64,000 bases of DNA from Paenibacillus_D sp047238105 (GCF_047238105.1 NZ_JBDFMD010000001.1:6448001-6512000); one strand, 5' to 3'; counted from the stretch's first letter, positions 52,679 to 61,706 are shown. Made by a program: numbers and translations. The notes: generated by a model from the sequence alone, not told the origin.

Positions 52679-53509
52679 ATGGATCAGGAACGCCGCAACG
52701 TGATCGTCAGGGAGATCGAGCACTGGCAGCGCAGCAAACTGCTGCCGGATCAGTACTGCGACTTTCTGCTGAATTTGTACCTTGATGAAGCTACAGAACG
52801 CACGCCTTCCGGTCTGGCGGGCAAGACGGCGGCGCTGGTCCGGCGTTCCCGGGGAAGCCAATGGTTTTATGGCGTCGGTTTAATTTCCTTGATCTGTATG
52901 ATTGTCCTTTATTTTAACGATTTCCCTTTGATTTTGCAAATCGTTGTTCTGGTCGCTGCGACAGCGGTCCTGATCGCAGTAGGCCAGCGTAAACGGCACG
53001 CTCAAAAAGAATCGGTCGGAATGGCATGGATCGCATCGGGGATGCTAGCCATGCTGGGAGGCGGGCTTTACCTGCTGGAGAGACACGCTGAAGGATCCTG
53101 GGGCTGGCTGGGAGCTTTTCTGGGCTTGTGTGCGGTCTTCTGGATTGCGTATGGGCTGCTGGCTTCGATTCCGCTGCTGCATCTGTGCGGATGGGCTGCA
53201 GCTATGATGGTTTACGCCCTCTTGCTGCACCGGCTTACGGATCAGCCTGCGTGGTATGACATCCAATTATACTGGGTGCCGGTGGCGTTTTTATTCGCTT
53301 GGGGCAGCTGGCTCGTCCAGCGGTTAAGCAAGCGGGCGTCATCGATTTTCTTTGTCGGAGCGCTCCTGTTATGGTTTATGCCGGAGATCTATCATGCGGT
53401 ACTGATCGATGAACCGGCATGGCTGCAGCTTCAACTGCTAGCCAAGCTGGCGATAGCCGGAATATTGCTGTTTACATTACGAAAAAAATGGATTGCGTGG
53501 GTAGCATAA
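52679..53509 (+). CDS. DUF2157-like multi-pass membrane protein
   Basis: 276 residues. An N-terminal soluble motif (IEHWQRSKLLPDQYCDFLLNLYL) resembles the start of DUF2157 proteins. Seven or eight hydrophobic helices follow (for example LISLICMIVLYFNDFPLILQIVV split by turns, and WLGAFLGLCAVFWIAYGLLAS). Function unknown. SD GGAGAAG precedes ATG. It abuts trmK with no gap. Confidence 0.7.
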   Translation: MDQERRNVIVREIEHWQRSKLLPDQYCDFLLNLYLDEATERTPSGLAGKTAALVRRSRGSQWFYGVGLISLICMIVLYFNDFPLILQIVVLVAATAVLIAVGQRKRHAQKESVGMAWIASGMLAMLGGGLYLLERHAEGSWGWLGAFLGLCAVFWIAYGLLASIPLLHLCGWAAAMMVYALLLHRLTDQPAWYDIQLYWVPVAFLFAWGSWLVQRLSKRASSIFFVGALLLWFMPEIYHAVLIDEPAWLQLQLLAKLAIAGILLFTLRKKWIAWVA

Positions 53510-54289
53510 ATGATTAAAATTTCCAGAAGACTGCAATGTATTGCGGAGCAGCTAATCCCCGGCCAGCGGGTCGCAGATATCGGCTCGGACCATGCGCTGC
53601 TGCCTGTATATCTGGTGCAGCAGGGCATAGCTGCCTCGGCGGTGGCGGGTGAAGTGACGGAAGGTCCGTTCGCGGCTGCGGCTAGAGGCGTCCGAGATAA
53701 CGGACTGCAGGACAAGATTCTTGTTCGCAGAGGCAACGGCCTTGAGGTCGTTGCCCCTGGGGAGGTCGATGCCGTGACGATCGCCGGCATGGGGGGCTCG
53801 CTCATCCGGGACATCCTTGAAGCCGGCCGGGAGCGAGGCAAGCTGGCGGGAGTGAAGCAGCTTGTCCTGCAGCCCAATATCGGCGAGGACACGGTGCGCC
53901 GGTGGCTGCGGCAGCATGGCTGGGAGCTCGTGGCCGAACATATACTCGAGGAAGACGGCAAAATCTATGAAATCTTGAGTGCAGTTGCGGTATCTGCATC
54001 TGTCCGGGCAGAAAGCGTTTATGACGTAGAACGATTCCATGTACTCACAGGCTGCCGGGTGTCGGAGGAGCGGTTGCTGCAGATGGGACCTCTGCTGGCG
54101 CTGCAGGCTTCTCCCGTCTGGCACAAAAAGTGGCAGAGCGAACTGAAGAAGATGGAGTGGATCGCCAGCCAGCTGGCAGTCTCGGAGCTGGCAGCTTCGA
54201 AGCAGAAGCGATCGGCGCTAGAGCATGAGATGGATGAAATCAGGGAGGTGCTGTCATGTATGCCCATGGACAAACCGTCATTGGCCTGA
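53510..54289 (+). CDS. trmK: tRNA (adenine(22)-N(1))-methyltransferase
   Basis: 259 residues. The SAM-binding motif VADIGSDHALLPVYLVQQG and the catalytic-region VTIAGMGGSLIRDILEAG, then LVLQPNIGEDTVRRWL, match TrmK, which makes m1A22 in tRNA. The C-terminal helical part forms the tRNA-binding coiled coil. The ATG directly follows the preceding stop, and the gene overlaps the Nif3-like gene by 34 bases. Confidence 0.94.
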   Translation: MIKISRRLQCIAEQLIPGQRVADIGSDHALLPVYLVQQGIAASAVAGEVTEGPFAAAARGVRDNGLQDKILVRRGNGLEVVAPGEVDAVTIAGMGGSLIRDILEAGRERGKLAGVKQLVLQPNIGEDTVRRWLRQHGWELVAEHILEEDGKIYEILSAVAVSASVRAESVYDVERFHVLTGCRVSEERLLQMGPLLALQASPVWHKKWQSELKKMEWIASQLAVSELAASKQKRSALEHEMDEIREVLSCMPMDKPSLA

Positions 54290-55371
54290 TGGAGCAGCTT
54301 GCCCCGAAGCGATATGCGGTGGAAGGCGATAAAATCGGACTGCAGCTCGGAACACTCCAGAAGGAAATCCGCAAGGTGCTGATCGCCCTGGATGTGAATG
54401 ATGAAGTGGTGGAAGAGGCGATAGCTGCCGGAGCCGATCTGATCATTGCGCATCATGCGATTATTTTCCGGCCGCTGGCCAAGCTTGATTTCACGACGCC
54501 GGCTGGACGGCTGTACGAGAAGCTTATCAAGCATGATATTGCGGTATATATCTCCCATACCAATCTCGATGTGGCTGCTCCTGGCATCAACGAATGGATG
54601 GCTGAGCTGCTTCAGCTCGAAGGCCGGGATTGTCTGGAGGATGTCTATACGGAGGAGTTGTACAAGCTGGTCGTATTTGTTCCCGAAGACCATCAGGATC
54701 AAGTGCGGGAAGCGATCTGGCGGGCCGGGGGCGGCGCGATCGGGGCCTACAGCTGCTGCAGCTTCAATACGGAAGGAACAGGAACGTTCCTGCCTGGTTC
54801 AGGAACACATCCGCATATCGGTCAGCAGGGCAAGCTGGAGCGGGTGCGCGAGGTCAAAATCGAGACAGTCGTAACCTCCCAGTACAAACGACGGGTCGTA
54901 CAGGCGATGATCAAGAGTCACCCCTACGAAGAAGTGGCATATGATCTGTATCATCTGGATCAGAAGGGCCCTTCTCTTGGACTGGGCAGGGTAGGCCGGC
55001 TGCCGGCTGTCCTTACGCTAGCGGACCTGGCAGAGCAGGTCAAGCAGGCATTCGAAGTGCCTGCCGTCCGCGTGGTCGGCGATCTCTCCGCGGACGTCAG
55101 CAAGGTCGCCGTGCTGGGCGGCTCCGGCGGACGGTATGTGCGTCATGCGTTATTCAAGGGAGCAGACGTACTGGTCACCGGGGATATCGATTATCATACC
55201 GCCCAGGACGCGCTCGCCGAAGGCCTGTTCATCATCGATCCCGGACACAATATCGAGAAGCTCATGAAGCCGCGCGTAGCCGAGTGGCTGTCAGCCCGTC
55301 TTCAGGATCAGAAGTACAAAACCGAAGTCGTCGCCTCCGCGATCGATACAGAGATTTTTAAATTTCTATAG
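54256..55371 (+). CDS. Nif3-like dinuclear metal center protein
   Basis: 371 residues. Metal ligands lie in ADLIIAHHAIIFRP and DPGHNIEK (His), with GDIDYHTAQDA near the end. The middle contains the PII-like insert typical of Bacillus YqfO (LVVFVPEDHQDQVREAIWRAGGG, then YEEVAYDLYHL). It forms hexamers with two metals per subunit; GTP cyclohydrolase-related activity has been suggested for the family but is not settled. Confidence 0.92.
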   Translation: MYAHGQTVIGLMEQLAPKRYAVEGDKIGLQLGTLQKEIRKVLIALDVNDEVVEEAIAAGADLIIAHHAIIFRPLAKLDFTTPAGRLYEKLIKHDIAVYISHTNLDVAAPGINEWMAELLQLEGRDCLEDVYTEELYKLVVFVPEDHQDQVREAIWRAGGGAIGAYSCCSFNTEGTGTFLPGSGTHPHIGQQGKLERVREVKIETVVTSQYKRRVVQAMIKSHPYEEVAYDLYHLDQKGPSLGLGRVGRLPAVLTLADLAEQVKQAFEVPAVRVVGDLSADVSKVAVLGGSGGRYVRHALFKGADVLVTGDIDYHTAQDALAEGLFIIDPGHNIEKLMKPRVAEWLSARLQDQKYKTEVVASAIDTEIFKFL

Positions 55372-55409
55372 TGCAGCATGGCAGCAGTGAATTTGGTTTA
55401 AGTTGTTTG

Positions 55410-55438
55410 TTGAGGTTTAGGAGAATTCCTAGTATAAT
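55410..55438 (+). promoter_or_regulatory. Promoter of rnpB
   Basis: TTGAGG (55410-55415) and TATAAT (55433-55438) with a 17-bp spacer. Predicted initiation falls about 10 bases before the P1 strand of RNase P RNA. Confidence 0.8.
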
Positions 55439-55445
55439 GTTAGAT

Positions 55446-55860
55446 GCACCGGAAAGTCTGACAGACAATCGCTGGCAGCTTCATGCTGCGAGAGGAAAGT
55501 CCGGGCTCCATAGGGCAGGATGCTGGATAACGTCCAGTCGGCGCGAGCCGAAGGATAGTGCCACAGAAACGGACCGCCGATGGCTGGCCGCAAGGCTATG
55601 CACAGGCAAGGGTGGAACCGTGGTGTAAGAGACCACGAGCGGCTATGGTGACATAGCGGCTGGTAAACCCCATCTGGAGCAAGACCGAAGAGAATGCAGC
55701 GGCAACGCAGCTCTGGCACCGGAGTGCATTCGGGTTGGTCGCTTGAACGAATCAGCAATGGTTTGTCTAGATAGATGATTGTCGCTTCATTAGTGGGAGG
55801 GTCGTTCCCGTTCGGACCACCAGAAGCACAGAACCCGGCTTACGGCAGACTTTCCGTCAC
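55446..55860 (+). ncRNA. rnpB: RNase P RNA, bacterial type B
   Basis: P1 pairs CGGAAAGTCTG (55450-55460) with CAGACTTTCCG (55846-55856). The conserved P4 strand GAGGAAAGTCCGGGCTCC lies near the 5' end and ACAGAACCCGGCTTA near the 3' end. Internal blocks such as AGGGTGGAACCGTGGTG-like GCAAGGGTGGAACC, GAGACCACGAGC and GGTAAACCCC are those of type B RNase P in Firmicutes. It is the catalytic RNA that trims tRNA 5' leaders. Ends are approximate. Confidence 0.95.
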
Positions 55861-55899
55861 GATATTACTTAACTTCCCGCTGTATTAGCAGCATCAATA

Positions 55900-55945
55900 A
55901 ACTGCTTGGCAATCGTTCTCAGGTTGCCAGGCAGTTTATTTTTTT
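55900..55945 (+). terminator. Rho-independent terminator downstream of rnpB
   Basis: CTGCTTGGCAA (55902-55912) pairs with TTGCCAGGCAG (55924-55934), with one G-T pair, followed by TTTATTTTTTT. Confidence 0.85.
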
Positions 55946-55964
55946 GAAGCAGCTGGAGGACATG

Positions 55965-56049
55965 CATAATTTGTGAGTCAGTCATTATTTGTGATCAGGC
56001 GAGATTGCATATTCTGTATCTTTGCGCGAGCCGGGAATCTGACTATACT
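55965..56049 (+). promoter_or_regulatory. Tandem operator boxes and -10 for the 56122 gene
   Basis: CATAATTTGTGA (55965-55976) and CATTATTTGTGA (55983-55994) are direct repeats 18 bp apart. They match the reverse-strand box before the 1517 operon (CATAATTTGTGG) and before the transporter (CAGTATTTGTGA). TATACT follows at 56044-56049, and the next bases resemble the 1463 promoter (both have TATACTT and then TGTGCA). Shared control with the main locus is inferred. Confidence 0.45.
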
Positions 56050-56121
56050 TGATGTGCACAAGCAGATGGTTAACGCTTACTCGTCTTCATGAAAATGCTG
56101 CTCACAGGAGGGACGTCCCAG

Positions 56122-58218
56122 ATGAAGGAACTTCAGACACAAGCCAATGGTTACGCAGTTGCTCCAGTACGCGTGGAATGGAGGCCGTTCAATACACTTC
56201 ACAGCAAAGCAGAATTATGCGAAGCCATGGATACTCTCGAAGCTTGCGGAGTGACAGCTTGGTGGTACAGCGCAGCTGCAAAAGGTTCTTATCCGATGTT
56301 TCAAAGCAATCATCTTCCCTATCATGCGGAAGCGGACAAAGAGTTGTTCCTATGGCTGACAGACGAGGCGCACCGGCGCGGCTTCTCTATATTCAGCTGG
56401 GAGTATCTGAATACGGCTCCTTTGCTTACAGAGAAGCACCCGGAGTGGCGATATCAATATTTTGATCAGCACCTAAAGGAGAATACGATCCGCGATAATC
56501 ATTATGTATGCCATAATTCACCTTACGGTGATCTGCTAAAGAAATATTGCGTAGAGGTCGTTCAAGAACTCGGTTTTGACGGGATCTGGTTTGATGGCTG
56601 TTATATGCATAGCGCACCCGGCGAGCGAATGGCATGCCGCTGTACATTCTGTCAAGCCAAATACGAACTGGACACGGGGCAGCCGATCCCGGACACCATT
56701 CAGTTCAACGATGTTTCTTTTCGGCGGTTCATGGAATGGCGATATGAAGATTTTACCGCTTATTGGCGCTCATTAAGCCAGTACGTTAAGGACCATAAGG
56801 CCGATGCCCTGATTGTCTTCAATTATTTCAATCGGCTCGGTCATGAATATTTGAGCGGGTCGCCGCTCAGGGCAATGCCGATGGAGGGCATGATCGCCTC
56901 GGAATCTTGTTCCAAGCCCTATCAACTCGTATTGCAGCATAAGCTGCTTCAGTCCCTGAATCCTAAATATCCATCAGAGGTGTGGGACTATATGCGCGAT
57001 GCCAGCGGTCAGCATGGTATTGCCACTCCGAATGCCGAACCCGAAGCGGCAATCTTCCATAGTCTGGCCAGCGCTTCGGCAGGCGGTTATGCCAGTCTTG
57101 GCGCAGAGGGCAGAACACTCGGAGAGAATAAGGCGCTGATGAAAGCGGTGTCTCGTGCAATGGCGCCAGTGGCGGATTTCATCGGGGGAAAACAGGTGAA
57201 CAGCATTGGGCTAGTTGTTTCTGGAGCGACAAAAGATTATGGACATCCAACTGCTGACGGCCTTCAAGCCGATGCAATGCCTGCATGGCGAGCGGCCCAT
57301 GGTCTTCATAACCTGTTTAATGGTCTACACTGGCCCACAGAAGCGGTATTGGATAATCAGTTAACACTTTCCTCGTTGAAACGTTGGCCAATGATCGTTC
57401 TGCCTGATGTGCAGTGCCTTTCGGATGAATCGGTTGCCGCTTTGATGGATTATACGGAAGAGGGCGGCAACTTGGTCATAACCGGTCAGTGCGGCATCAA
57501 AAATGCCTTGGGCGAGATGCGAACCCGGGGGGCGCTGGATGAGTGGGCGGGGATCGTTTGGAAAGACGAGCATGCGGCCAAGCCGATTGTAAAACCGGTT
57601 GCAGAACGGTGGGCTAACAGCATGTCCGAGTCTTTTTTGCTGGCAGGTGCTGCACATGCGGTGCGAACGACCGGGACTGAAGTATGGGCAACCGCCACCT
57701 ACAGAACCGGGGATACGAGCAAAAAATGGACGAAGGAAGGTCCGGTTCGCAATCAAAACCCGCTCATACAAGGTGAGAGCATATTCAAGAAAAAAATGGG
57801 TCAAGGCATGCTCATCTATGTTGCGCATAATATCGGTGCTGGTTATGCTGATTATCCAAGCAAGCGGGCCCGTCAGGTCCTTCGCGGTTTGCTGGAGCCG
57901 CACTACCAGCCGCCATTCACGGCAGATGCGTCAAGCACGGTATTGACGATGCTCTGGCAACAGGAAGGAAGACAAGCCTTGCACCTATTGCAGTTGCCTG
58001 ACAGCATCGTGCATTTCGGTATCCATGGGAAAGCTCCGATCTACCCGGAAGAATGGCCGGTGCTGGCTCCGATCACGATTCGGATCCAGGATGCGGGGCA
58101 ACAAGTTTATTCGCCCACCTTGCATCCTCTGATCGTATCCAGGCAGGATGAGATCCTTACGATACGAGTATCCAATTTATGTCGTCATGCGCTGATCGTG
58201 CTCGAAGCCGGCCAGTAA
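56122..58218 (+). CDS. Putative glycoside hydrolase with TIM barrel and GATase-like domain (GHL6-like)
   Basis: 698 residues. The first about 330 form an amylase-like TIM barrel: RVEWRPFNTLHSKAELCEAM, GVTAWWYSAAAKGSYP, FSIFSWEYLN, GFDGIWFDGCYMH, with the Asp of WFDG as likely nucleophile. A four-Cys-like CRCTFC motif follows. Residues about 370-590 look like the class I glutamine-amidotransferase-like domain that follows GH42/GHL6 barrels. A small beta domain ends it. No signal peptide. The ATG at 56122 was chosen because of CAGGAGGG; ATG 56089 has no SD. Monocistronic, between two terminators. Substrate unknown. Confidence 0.72.
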   Translation: MKELQTQANGYAVAPVRVEWRPFNTLHSKAELCEAMDTLEACGVTAWWYSAAAKGSYPMFQSNHLPYHAEADKELFLWLTDEAHRRGFSIFSWEYLNTAPLLTEKHPEWRYQYFDQHLKENTIRDNHYVCHNSPYGDLLKKYCVEVVQELGFDGIWFDGCYMHSAPGERMACRCTFCQAKYELDTGQPIPDTIQFNDVSFRRFMEWRYEDFTAYWRSLSQYVKDHKADALIVFNYFNRLGHEYLSGSPLRAMPMEGMIASESCSKPYQLVLQHKLLQSLNPKYPSEVWDYMRDASGQHGIATPNAEPEAAIFHSLASASAGGYASLGAEGRTLGENKALMKAVSRAMAPVADFIGGKQVNSIGLVVSGATKDYGHPTADGLQADAMPAWRAAHGLHNLFNGLHWPTEAVLDNQLTLSSLKRWPMIVLPDVQCLSDESVAALMDYTEEGGNLVITGQCGIKNALGEMRTRGALDEWAGIVWKDEHAAKPIVKPVAERWANSMSESFLLAGAAHAVRTTGTEVWATATYRTGDTSKKWTKEGPVRNQNPLIQGESIFKKKMGQGMLIYVAHNIGAGYADYPSKRARQVLRGLLEPHYQPPFTADASSTVLTMLWQQEGRQALHLLQLPDSIVHFGIHGKAPIYPEEWPVLAPITIRIQDAGQQVYSPTLHPLIVSRQDEILTIRVSNLCRHALIVLEAGQ

Positions 58219-58221
58219 TAA

Positions 58222-58255
58222 GAGCCCCCGTGAACGTGCGACGGGGGCTTCTTTC
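58222..58255. terminator. Bidirectional terminator between convergent genes
   Basis: GAGCCCCCGT (58222-58231) pairs with ACGGGGGCTT around a 9-base loop, then TTCTTT. It serves the glycosidase on the plus strand and, with the reverse A/T flank, probably the protease on the minus strand. Confidence 0.8.
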
Positions 58256-58260
58256 TGTTG

Positions 58261-60162
58261 TTATTTCAAACGAAGAAAGCGTGTTATCGCATGAAACAGA
58301 TCATCAAGCGTACGAATCGAGTTGTCGCTTCGCAGTGGCTCGTAGGAGCTGCCGCTGGCTGCCTGCAGCGCATGAATGGCATCGATTTGACCGAAGCCGA
58401 ACTCGTCATCCTTGCCCGGCCTTCCCAGATCGATAGCGGTGCTGCGCATGATGTCCATCACTTCCTCGTTGGTAAGAAGCGGATTCAGAGTCCGGATAAG
58501 GCCTGCCAGACCGGCGACATGGGGACTGGCCATCGAGGTGCCGGAGAGCGCGGCGTACTGGTTGCCGGGATAAGTGCTGGCGATGCCATCGCCAGGAGCT
58601 GCGACATCGATGTAATCGCCATAATTGGAGAAGGGCGCTCGGGCCTGTTGGCTGTCGGTCGCTCCTACGGCAAACACTTCCGGATAGGCTGCCGGGTATC
58701 CTGGCCGCGAGGTATTGTCGTTGCCGCTGGCTGCGATCAGGACAACGTCGCGGTCATAGGCGTAACGGATGGCGTCATGCAGGAATTGGGCGGAAGCGTA
58801 GTTGCCCAAGCTCATGTTGATGACCTTGGCGCCGTGATCCGTAGCCCAGATGATCCCCTCGGCAACAGAATAGGTCGTGCCTTCTCCGGAGCTGTCCAGC
58901 ACTTTGACCGGCATGATCTTGTTATACCAGGAGACGCCGGCAACACCCTCATTATTATTGACCGCAGCGGCGATGATGCCGGCGACATGCGTACCATGGC
59001 CGACATCATCCTCGGCGGCGCTGCTGCCGTTGATAACATTGTACCCTTCGGCAAGCTGTCCCAGCAGGTCGGGATGATCTGATTGGACACCGGTATCGAG
59101 CACGGCCACGACGACATCTTCCCCGCCCTTGGAGACGTTCCAGCCGGTCTCGGCAGCAATGCTGGAGAGGTTCCACTGATACTGGGAGTAGAGCGCATCA
59201 TTGGGAATGATCGGCTGCAGCTCGTCTTCCATCGCCTGATGCTTCCCTTGCTCCAGTTCTTCAAGGGAGCGCATATTGGTTATATATAAATAATGCGGCT
59301 CTACGTAAGCCGGGTTCCACTGTCGTTCAAAATAATTCATTAATTGCTCTGTGCTCATCGCGGAAGAGCGGAACACATAGGTATAGCCCAGCTTGCGGAC
59401 AGCTGTGGCGCCAATCTCGCTTCTGATCCGGTTCATGCTGACAGCATCCGGCTCCTGACGGAACCGCACGACCGCTTCATTGACGTGGAAATGACTTGCA
59501 TTTCCATTATCTTCGCCGTCTGTGACAGTCACATCCTGTGTCGTATTGGGGATGACGGATTCGGTCCGATACCTTCCTTCAGCTGGATAAGGGACCAGCC
59601 GCAGATTGCGGCGCTGATGACGCTCTACATCGCCGAGGATGCGATGGTTCATTACTGCGATTACGCCTTCGCCTTCTTGCCCTGCCCGAGGCACAGCCAG
59701 CACGGTATAGTCGGCCCCGTCGCGGTGGAGATTGCCAGAGTCGTACATGTCTCCCGCAGCCAGTCTGGCGCGGGCACGCTCCATGGGTCCGGTTAACTGC
59801 CGGACTGTCTTATCGTCCAGCTTGTCTGCCGACACGGCTTCTTCTCCTTGACTCATCCACTCCAGTCTGGCGATGTGCGGATGGCTGTCCATGAGCTTCG
59901 ACAATAATGGCTTGCGGCTTTCGGGATCCGGCGAATCGGACAGCATGGTTTGCAGCTCGCGGATGCAGTCCAGCTTGGACAGGCGCTCGGTCGCTTGGAC
60001 GTCCCGCATGACCGTGTATTGCTTGAGCCGAGCTTCCTCCTGGGCGGCAGAAGCGTCCGGGTCTGCTGGCGAGGTGGAGCGGGTCAAGAGGGGCAAGGCC
60101 AACAGAAGCAGAGCAATTACCGGCAATACAGCAAGCCAACCATACGGGCGGCGACGGTGCAT
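58261..60162 (-). CDS. S8 family serine peptidase (subtilisin-like)
   Basis: 633 residues. A signal or anchor lies at about 8-27 (WLAVLPVIALLLLALPLL). A propeptide region of about 300 residues includes a Fervidolysin-type inhibitor-like segment (EAVVRFRQEPDAVSMNRIRSE). The catalytic triad is Asp in VVAVLDTGVQSDHPD (about 355), His in GHGTHVAGI (about 390) and Ser in GTSMASPHVAG (about 541). It is exported and should degrade extracellular proteins. The start ATG at 60162 has TGGAGG upstream; TTG 60171 opens the frame. It is the only chromosomal-type gene on the minus strand here besides the IS transposase. Confidence 0.95.
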   Translation of the reverse strand: MHRRRPYGWLAVLPVIALLLLALPLLTRSTSPADPDASAAQEEARLKQYTVMRDVQATERLSKLDCIRELQTMLSDSPDPESRKPLLSKLMDSHPHIARLEWMSQGEEAVSADKLDDKTVRQLTGPMERARARLAAGDMYDSGNLHRDGADYTVLAVPRAGQEGEGVIAVMNHRILGDVERHQRRNLRLVPYPAEGRYRTESVIPNTTQDVTVTDGEDNGNASHFHVNEAVVRFRQEPDAVSMNRIRSEIGATAVRKLGYTYVFRSSAMSTEQLMNYFERQWNPAYVEPHYLYITNMRSLEELEQGKHQAMEDELQPIIPNDALYSQYQWNLSSIAAETGWNVSKGGEDVVVAVLDTGVQSDHPDLLGQLAEGYNVINGSSAAEDDVGHGTHVAGIIAAAVNNNEGVAGVSWYNKIMPVKVLDSSGEGTTYSVAEGIIWATDHGAKVINMSLGNYASAQFLHDAIRYAYDRDVVLIAASGNDNTSRPGYPAAYPEVFAVGATDSQQARAPFSNYGDYIDVAAPGDGIASTYPGNQYAALSGTSMASPHVAGLAGLIRTLNPLLTNEEVMDIMRSTAIDLGRPGKDDEFGFGQIDAIHALQAASGSSYEPLRSDNSIRTLDDLFHAITRFLRLK

Positions 60163-60315
60163 CGTAAACAACCTCCATCAGAGTGTAGTAATTATAACTT
60201 AGGGTAGGAAAGCCGGGCACAAAATATACGCCACCCCTCCGCAATAGGCAGTACCACTTCCCAGCAATTTGTGGTACCATGTTGTTGGATGAAAAATAGG
60301 TTTCATGGTGGAAAG

Positions 60316-60834
60316 ATGAAAGGGGACAATCAACTAATGCCAGCCTCAAACGTAAAACAATTAAGCGAATCCACACACGAAAAATTGAAATTGGCCATCA
60401 GCCAGCTGGAACAATTCTTAAACCAATATGCTGTGCCTCAGCTAAGCGAGTTGGACAGTGAGGACCAAACAGCTTTCTATAAAGGGTTGTTGTCGGATCT
60501 CCGCCATCTGCTCGTTTTCTCCGAAGTGGCCTACGAGAAGCTGGGCGCGCTTCTGAGACGTCCCAACTTCGATACGGATGCCGCGGAGCGGACGCTGTAC
60601 GAGGTCTATCATCAATGCGTCAACGCGTACTTTTATCCGAAAAATGAAGGCTACTCCGAAGATGGCCGCTACGCGTACACGGGGCGCGACGCGATTCGTT
60701 TCCTGTTCAAGCCGGTGGAGCCTGCTCGCGATATCGTCCTGACCCATTCCAAGATTTTCGAAGAGCTCCGCGACGACCTTGGCTATTACGAAACCGATTA
60801 TATGACGCATGTCCGGATGCAGCGTCAGAAATAG
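60316..60834 (+). CDS. ypuI: YpuI family protein (DUF3907)
   Basis: 172 residues. The conserved stretch FYKGLLSDLRHLLVFSE, ERTLYEVYHQCVNAYFYPKN and the YAYTGRDAIRF and DDLGYYETDY blocks match Bacillus YpuI. It is soluble and helical, of unknown function. Start is uncertain: ATG 60316 follows GGTGGAAAG, and ATG 60337 follows AAAGGGG with a long spacer. Confidence 0.85.
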   Translation: MKGDNQLMPASNVKQLSESTHEKLKLAISQLEQFLNQYAVPQLSELDSEDQTAFYKGLLSDLRHLLVFSEVAYEKLGALLRRPNFDTDAAERTLYEVYHQCVNAYFYPKNEGYSEDGRYAYTGRDAIRFLFKPVEPARDIVLTHSKIFEELRDDLGYYETDYMTHVRMQRQK

Positions 60835-60885
60835 TATGATGACAGCGGCGCTCTAACCTTTTACAGCCACTATTTATCAGCATAA

Positions 60886-60921
60886 CACCCCCACTGATCG
60901 GGCAACTTGTTAGTGGGGGTG
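60886..60921 (+). promoter_or_regulatory. Hairpin that buries the DUF1540 ribosome binding site
   Basis: CACCCCCACT (60886-60895) is perfectly complementary to AGTGGGGGTG (60912-60921). The latter contains the only SD (GGGGGTG) for ATG 60928. There is no T-run, so it is a translation-control element rather than a simple terminator, or it does both jobs. Confidence 0.55.
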
Positions 60922-60927
60922 ATTATT

Positions 60928-61140
60928 ATGCCAGAAGGCGTAAAGTGCAGTGTGTCCAATTGTACGTTCTGGGCGCAGGGCAACAACTGCCATGCTGACC
61001 AAATCATGATCGACATCGACAAGCATGCCCACCAGCGTCTGGACACTGAGTTCGCCCACGGCGAGCTGGGTGCCCGTCATAAAGATCAGGCCGAGGATGC
61101 GTCCGTCACTTGCTGCCATACCTTCAAGCCAAAGGAGTGA
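60928..61140 (+). CDS. DUF1540 domain-containing small Cys-rich protein
   Basis: 70 residues. VKCSVSNCTFWAQGNNCHADQI is the DUF1540 Cys pattern (C-x4-5-C-x8-C), and the C-terminal SVTCCHTFKPKE supplies two more Cys and a His. A small metal-binding protein is likely; function unknown, often sporulation-linked in Firmicutes. The SD is sequestered in a hairpin. The stop overlaps the SD of the next gene. Confidence 0.85.
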   Translation: MPEGVKCSVSNCTFWAQGNNCHADQIMIDIDKHAHQRLDTEFAHGELGARHKDQAEDASVTCCHTFKPKE

Positions 61141-61145
61141 GCAGC

Positions 61146-61526
61146 ATGAGACGATCTCAGGATAAAGACGGCTGGGCCAAGGATGTGCTGCCCAAAAAGC
61201 GGCAGCGCCCCAAAGCTTTGCAAGAGCAGCAGGAAACCGAAGTTTCCGCCGAGCTTGGCGCGAACGTGCCTGTACGAGCGAGCCATGACGAGACCGAGCG
61301 AGCAGATGCTGCAGCCGGCCGCGTCATCGGTTGGATTGCTCTGGTGTTTGCCATTGCGTCGTGGTTTATGTGGCCAGTATTGATGGGAGCTACCTCTGCG
61401 CTGCTAGGCTGGTTTGCGTACCGGCAGGGCAGCAAGACACTGGGTACTTGGGCCATCGTTATCGGACTCGTTGCGTTGGCTGCTTATCTTGCTTTGCTTC
61501 CTCTGTATTATTACACTTTATCATGA
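61146..61526 (+). CDS. Small membrane protein with charged N-terminal domain
   Basis: 126 residues. A hydrophilic Lys/Glu-rich N-terminus (about 1-55) precedes two or three membrane helices (VIGWIALVFAIASWFMWPVLMG, with SALLGWFAYRQGSKTLG between them, and TWAIVIGLVALAAYLALLPL). This resembles DUF4190-type or YqgC-like small membrane proteins; I cannot assign a name. ATG 61146 has AAAGGAGTGA overlapping the end of the DUF1540 gene. Confidence 0.7.
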   Translation: MRRSQDKDGWAKDVLPKKRQRPKALQEQQETEVSAELGANVPVRASHDETERADAAAGRVIGWIALVFAIASWFMWPVLMGATSALLGWFAYRQGSKTLGTWAIVIGLVALAAYLALLPLYYYTLS

Positions 61527-61532
61527 TGACGA

Positions 61533-61570
61533 AGGCTGCTTGGGCGCTGTTGAGCCCAAGCAGCCTTTGC
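61533..61570 (+). terminator. Rho-independent terminator
   Basis: AGGCTGCTTGGGC (61533-61545) is perfectly complementary to GCCCAAGCAGCCT (61554-61566), followed by TTTG. Confidence 0.75.
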
Positions 61571-61706
61571 TCTGCCCGTCTGAGGGATCGTCGCAGCTTG
61601 TGGTGCGATATCGGGCAGGGAGTTGCTGGAATTGGGACTAGCCCGCGGAGGACAAAACGTGTACAATGAGAGCAGATGAAGTGAACCTGTTTGGAGGCAA
61701 GAGACA

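Noticed and set aside
55371..55628. 85-codon open frame at the start of the RNase P region
   Set aside because: It runs through the conserved 5' half of rnpB and has no SD; the RNA explains the sequence.
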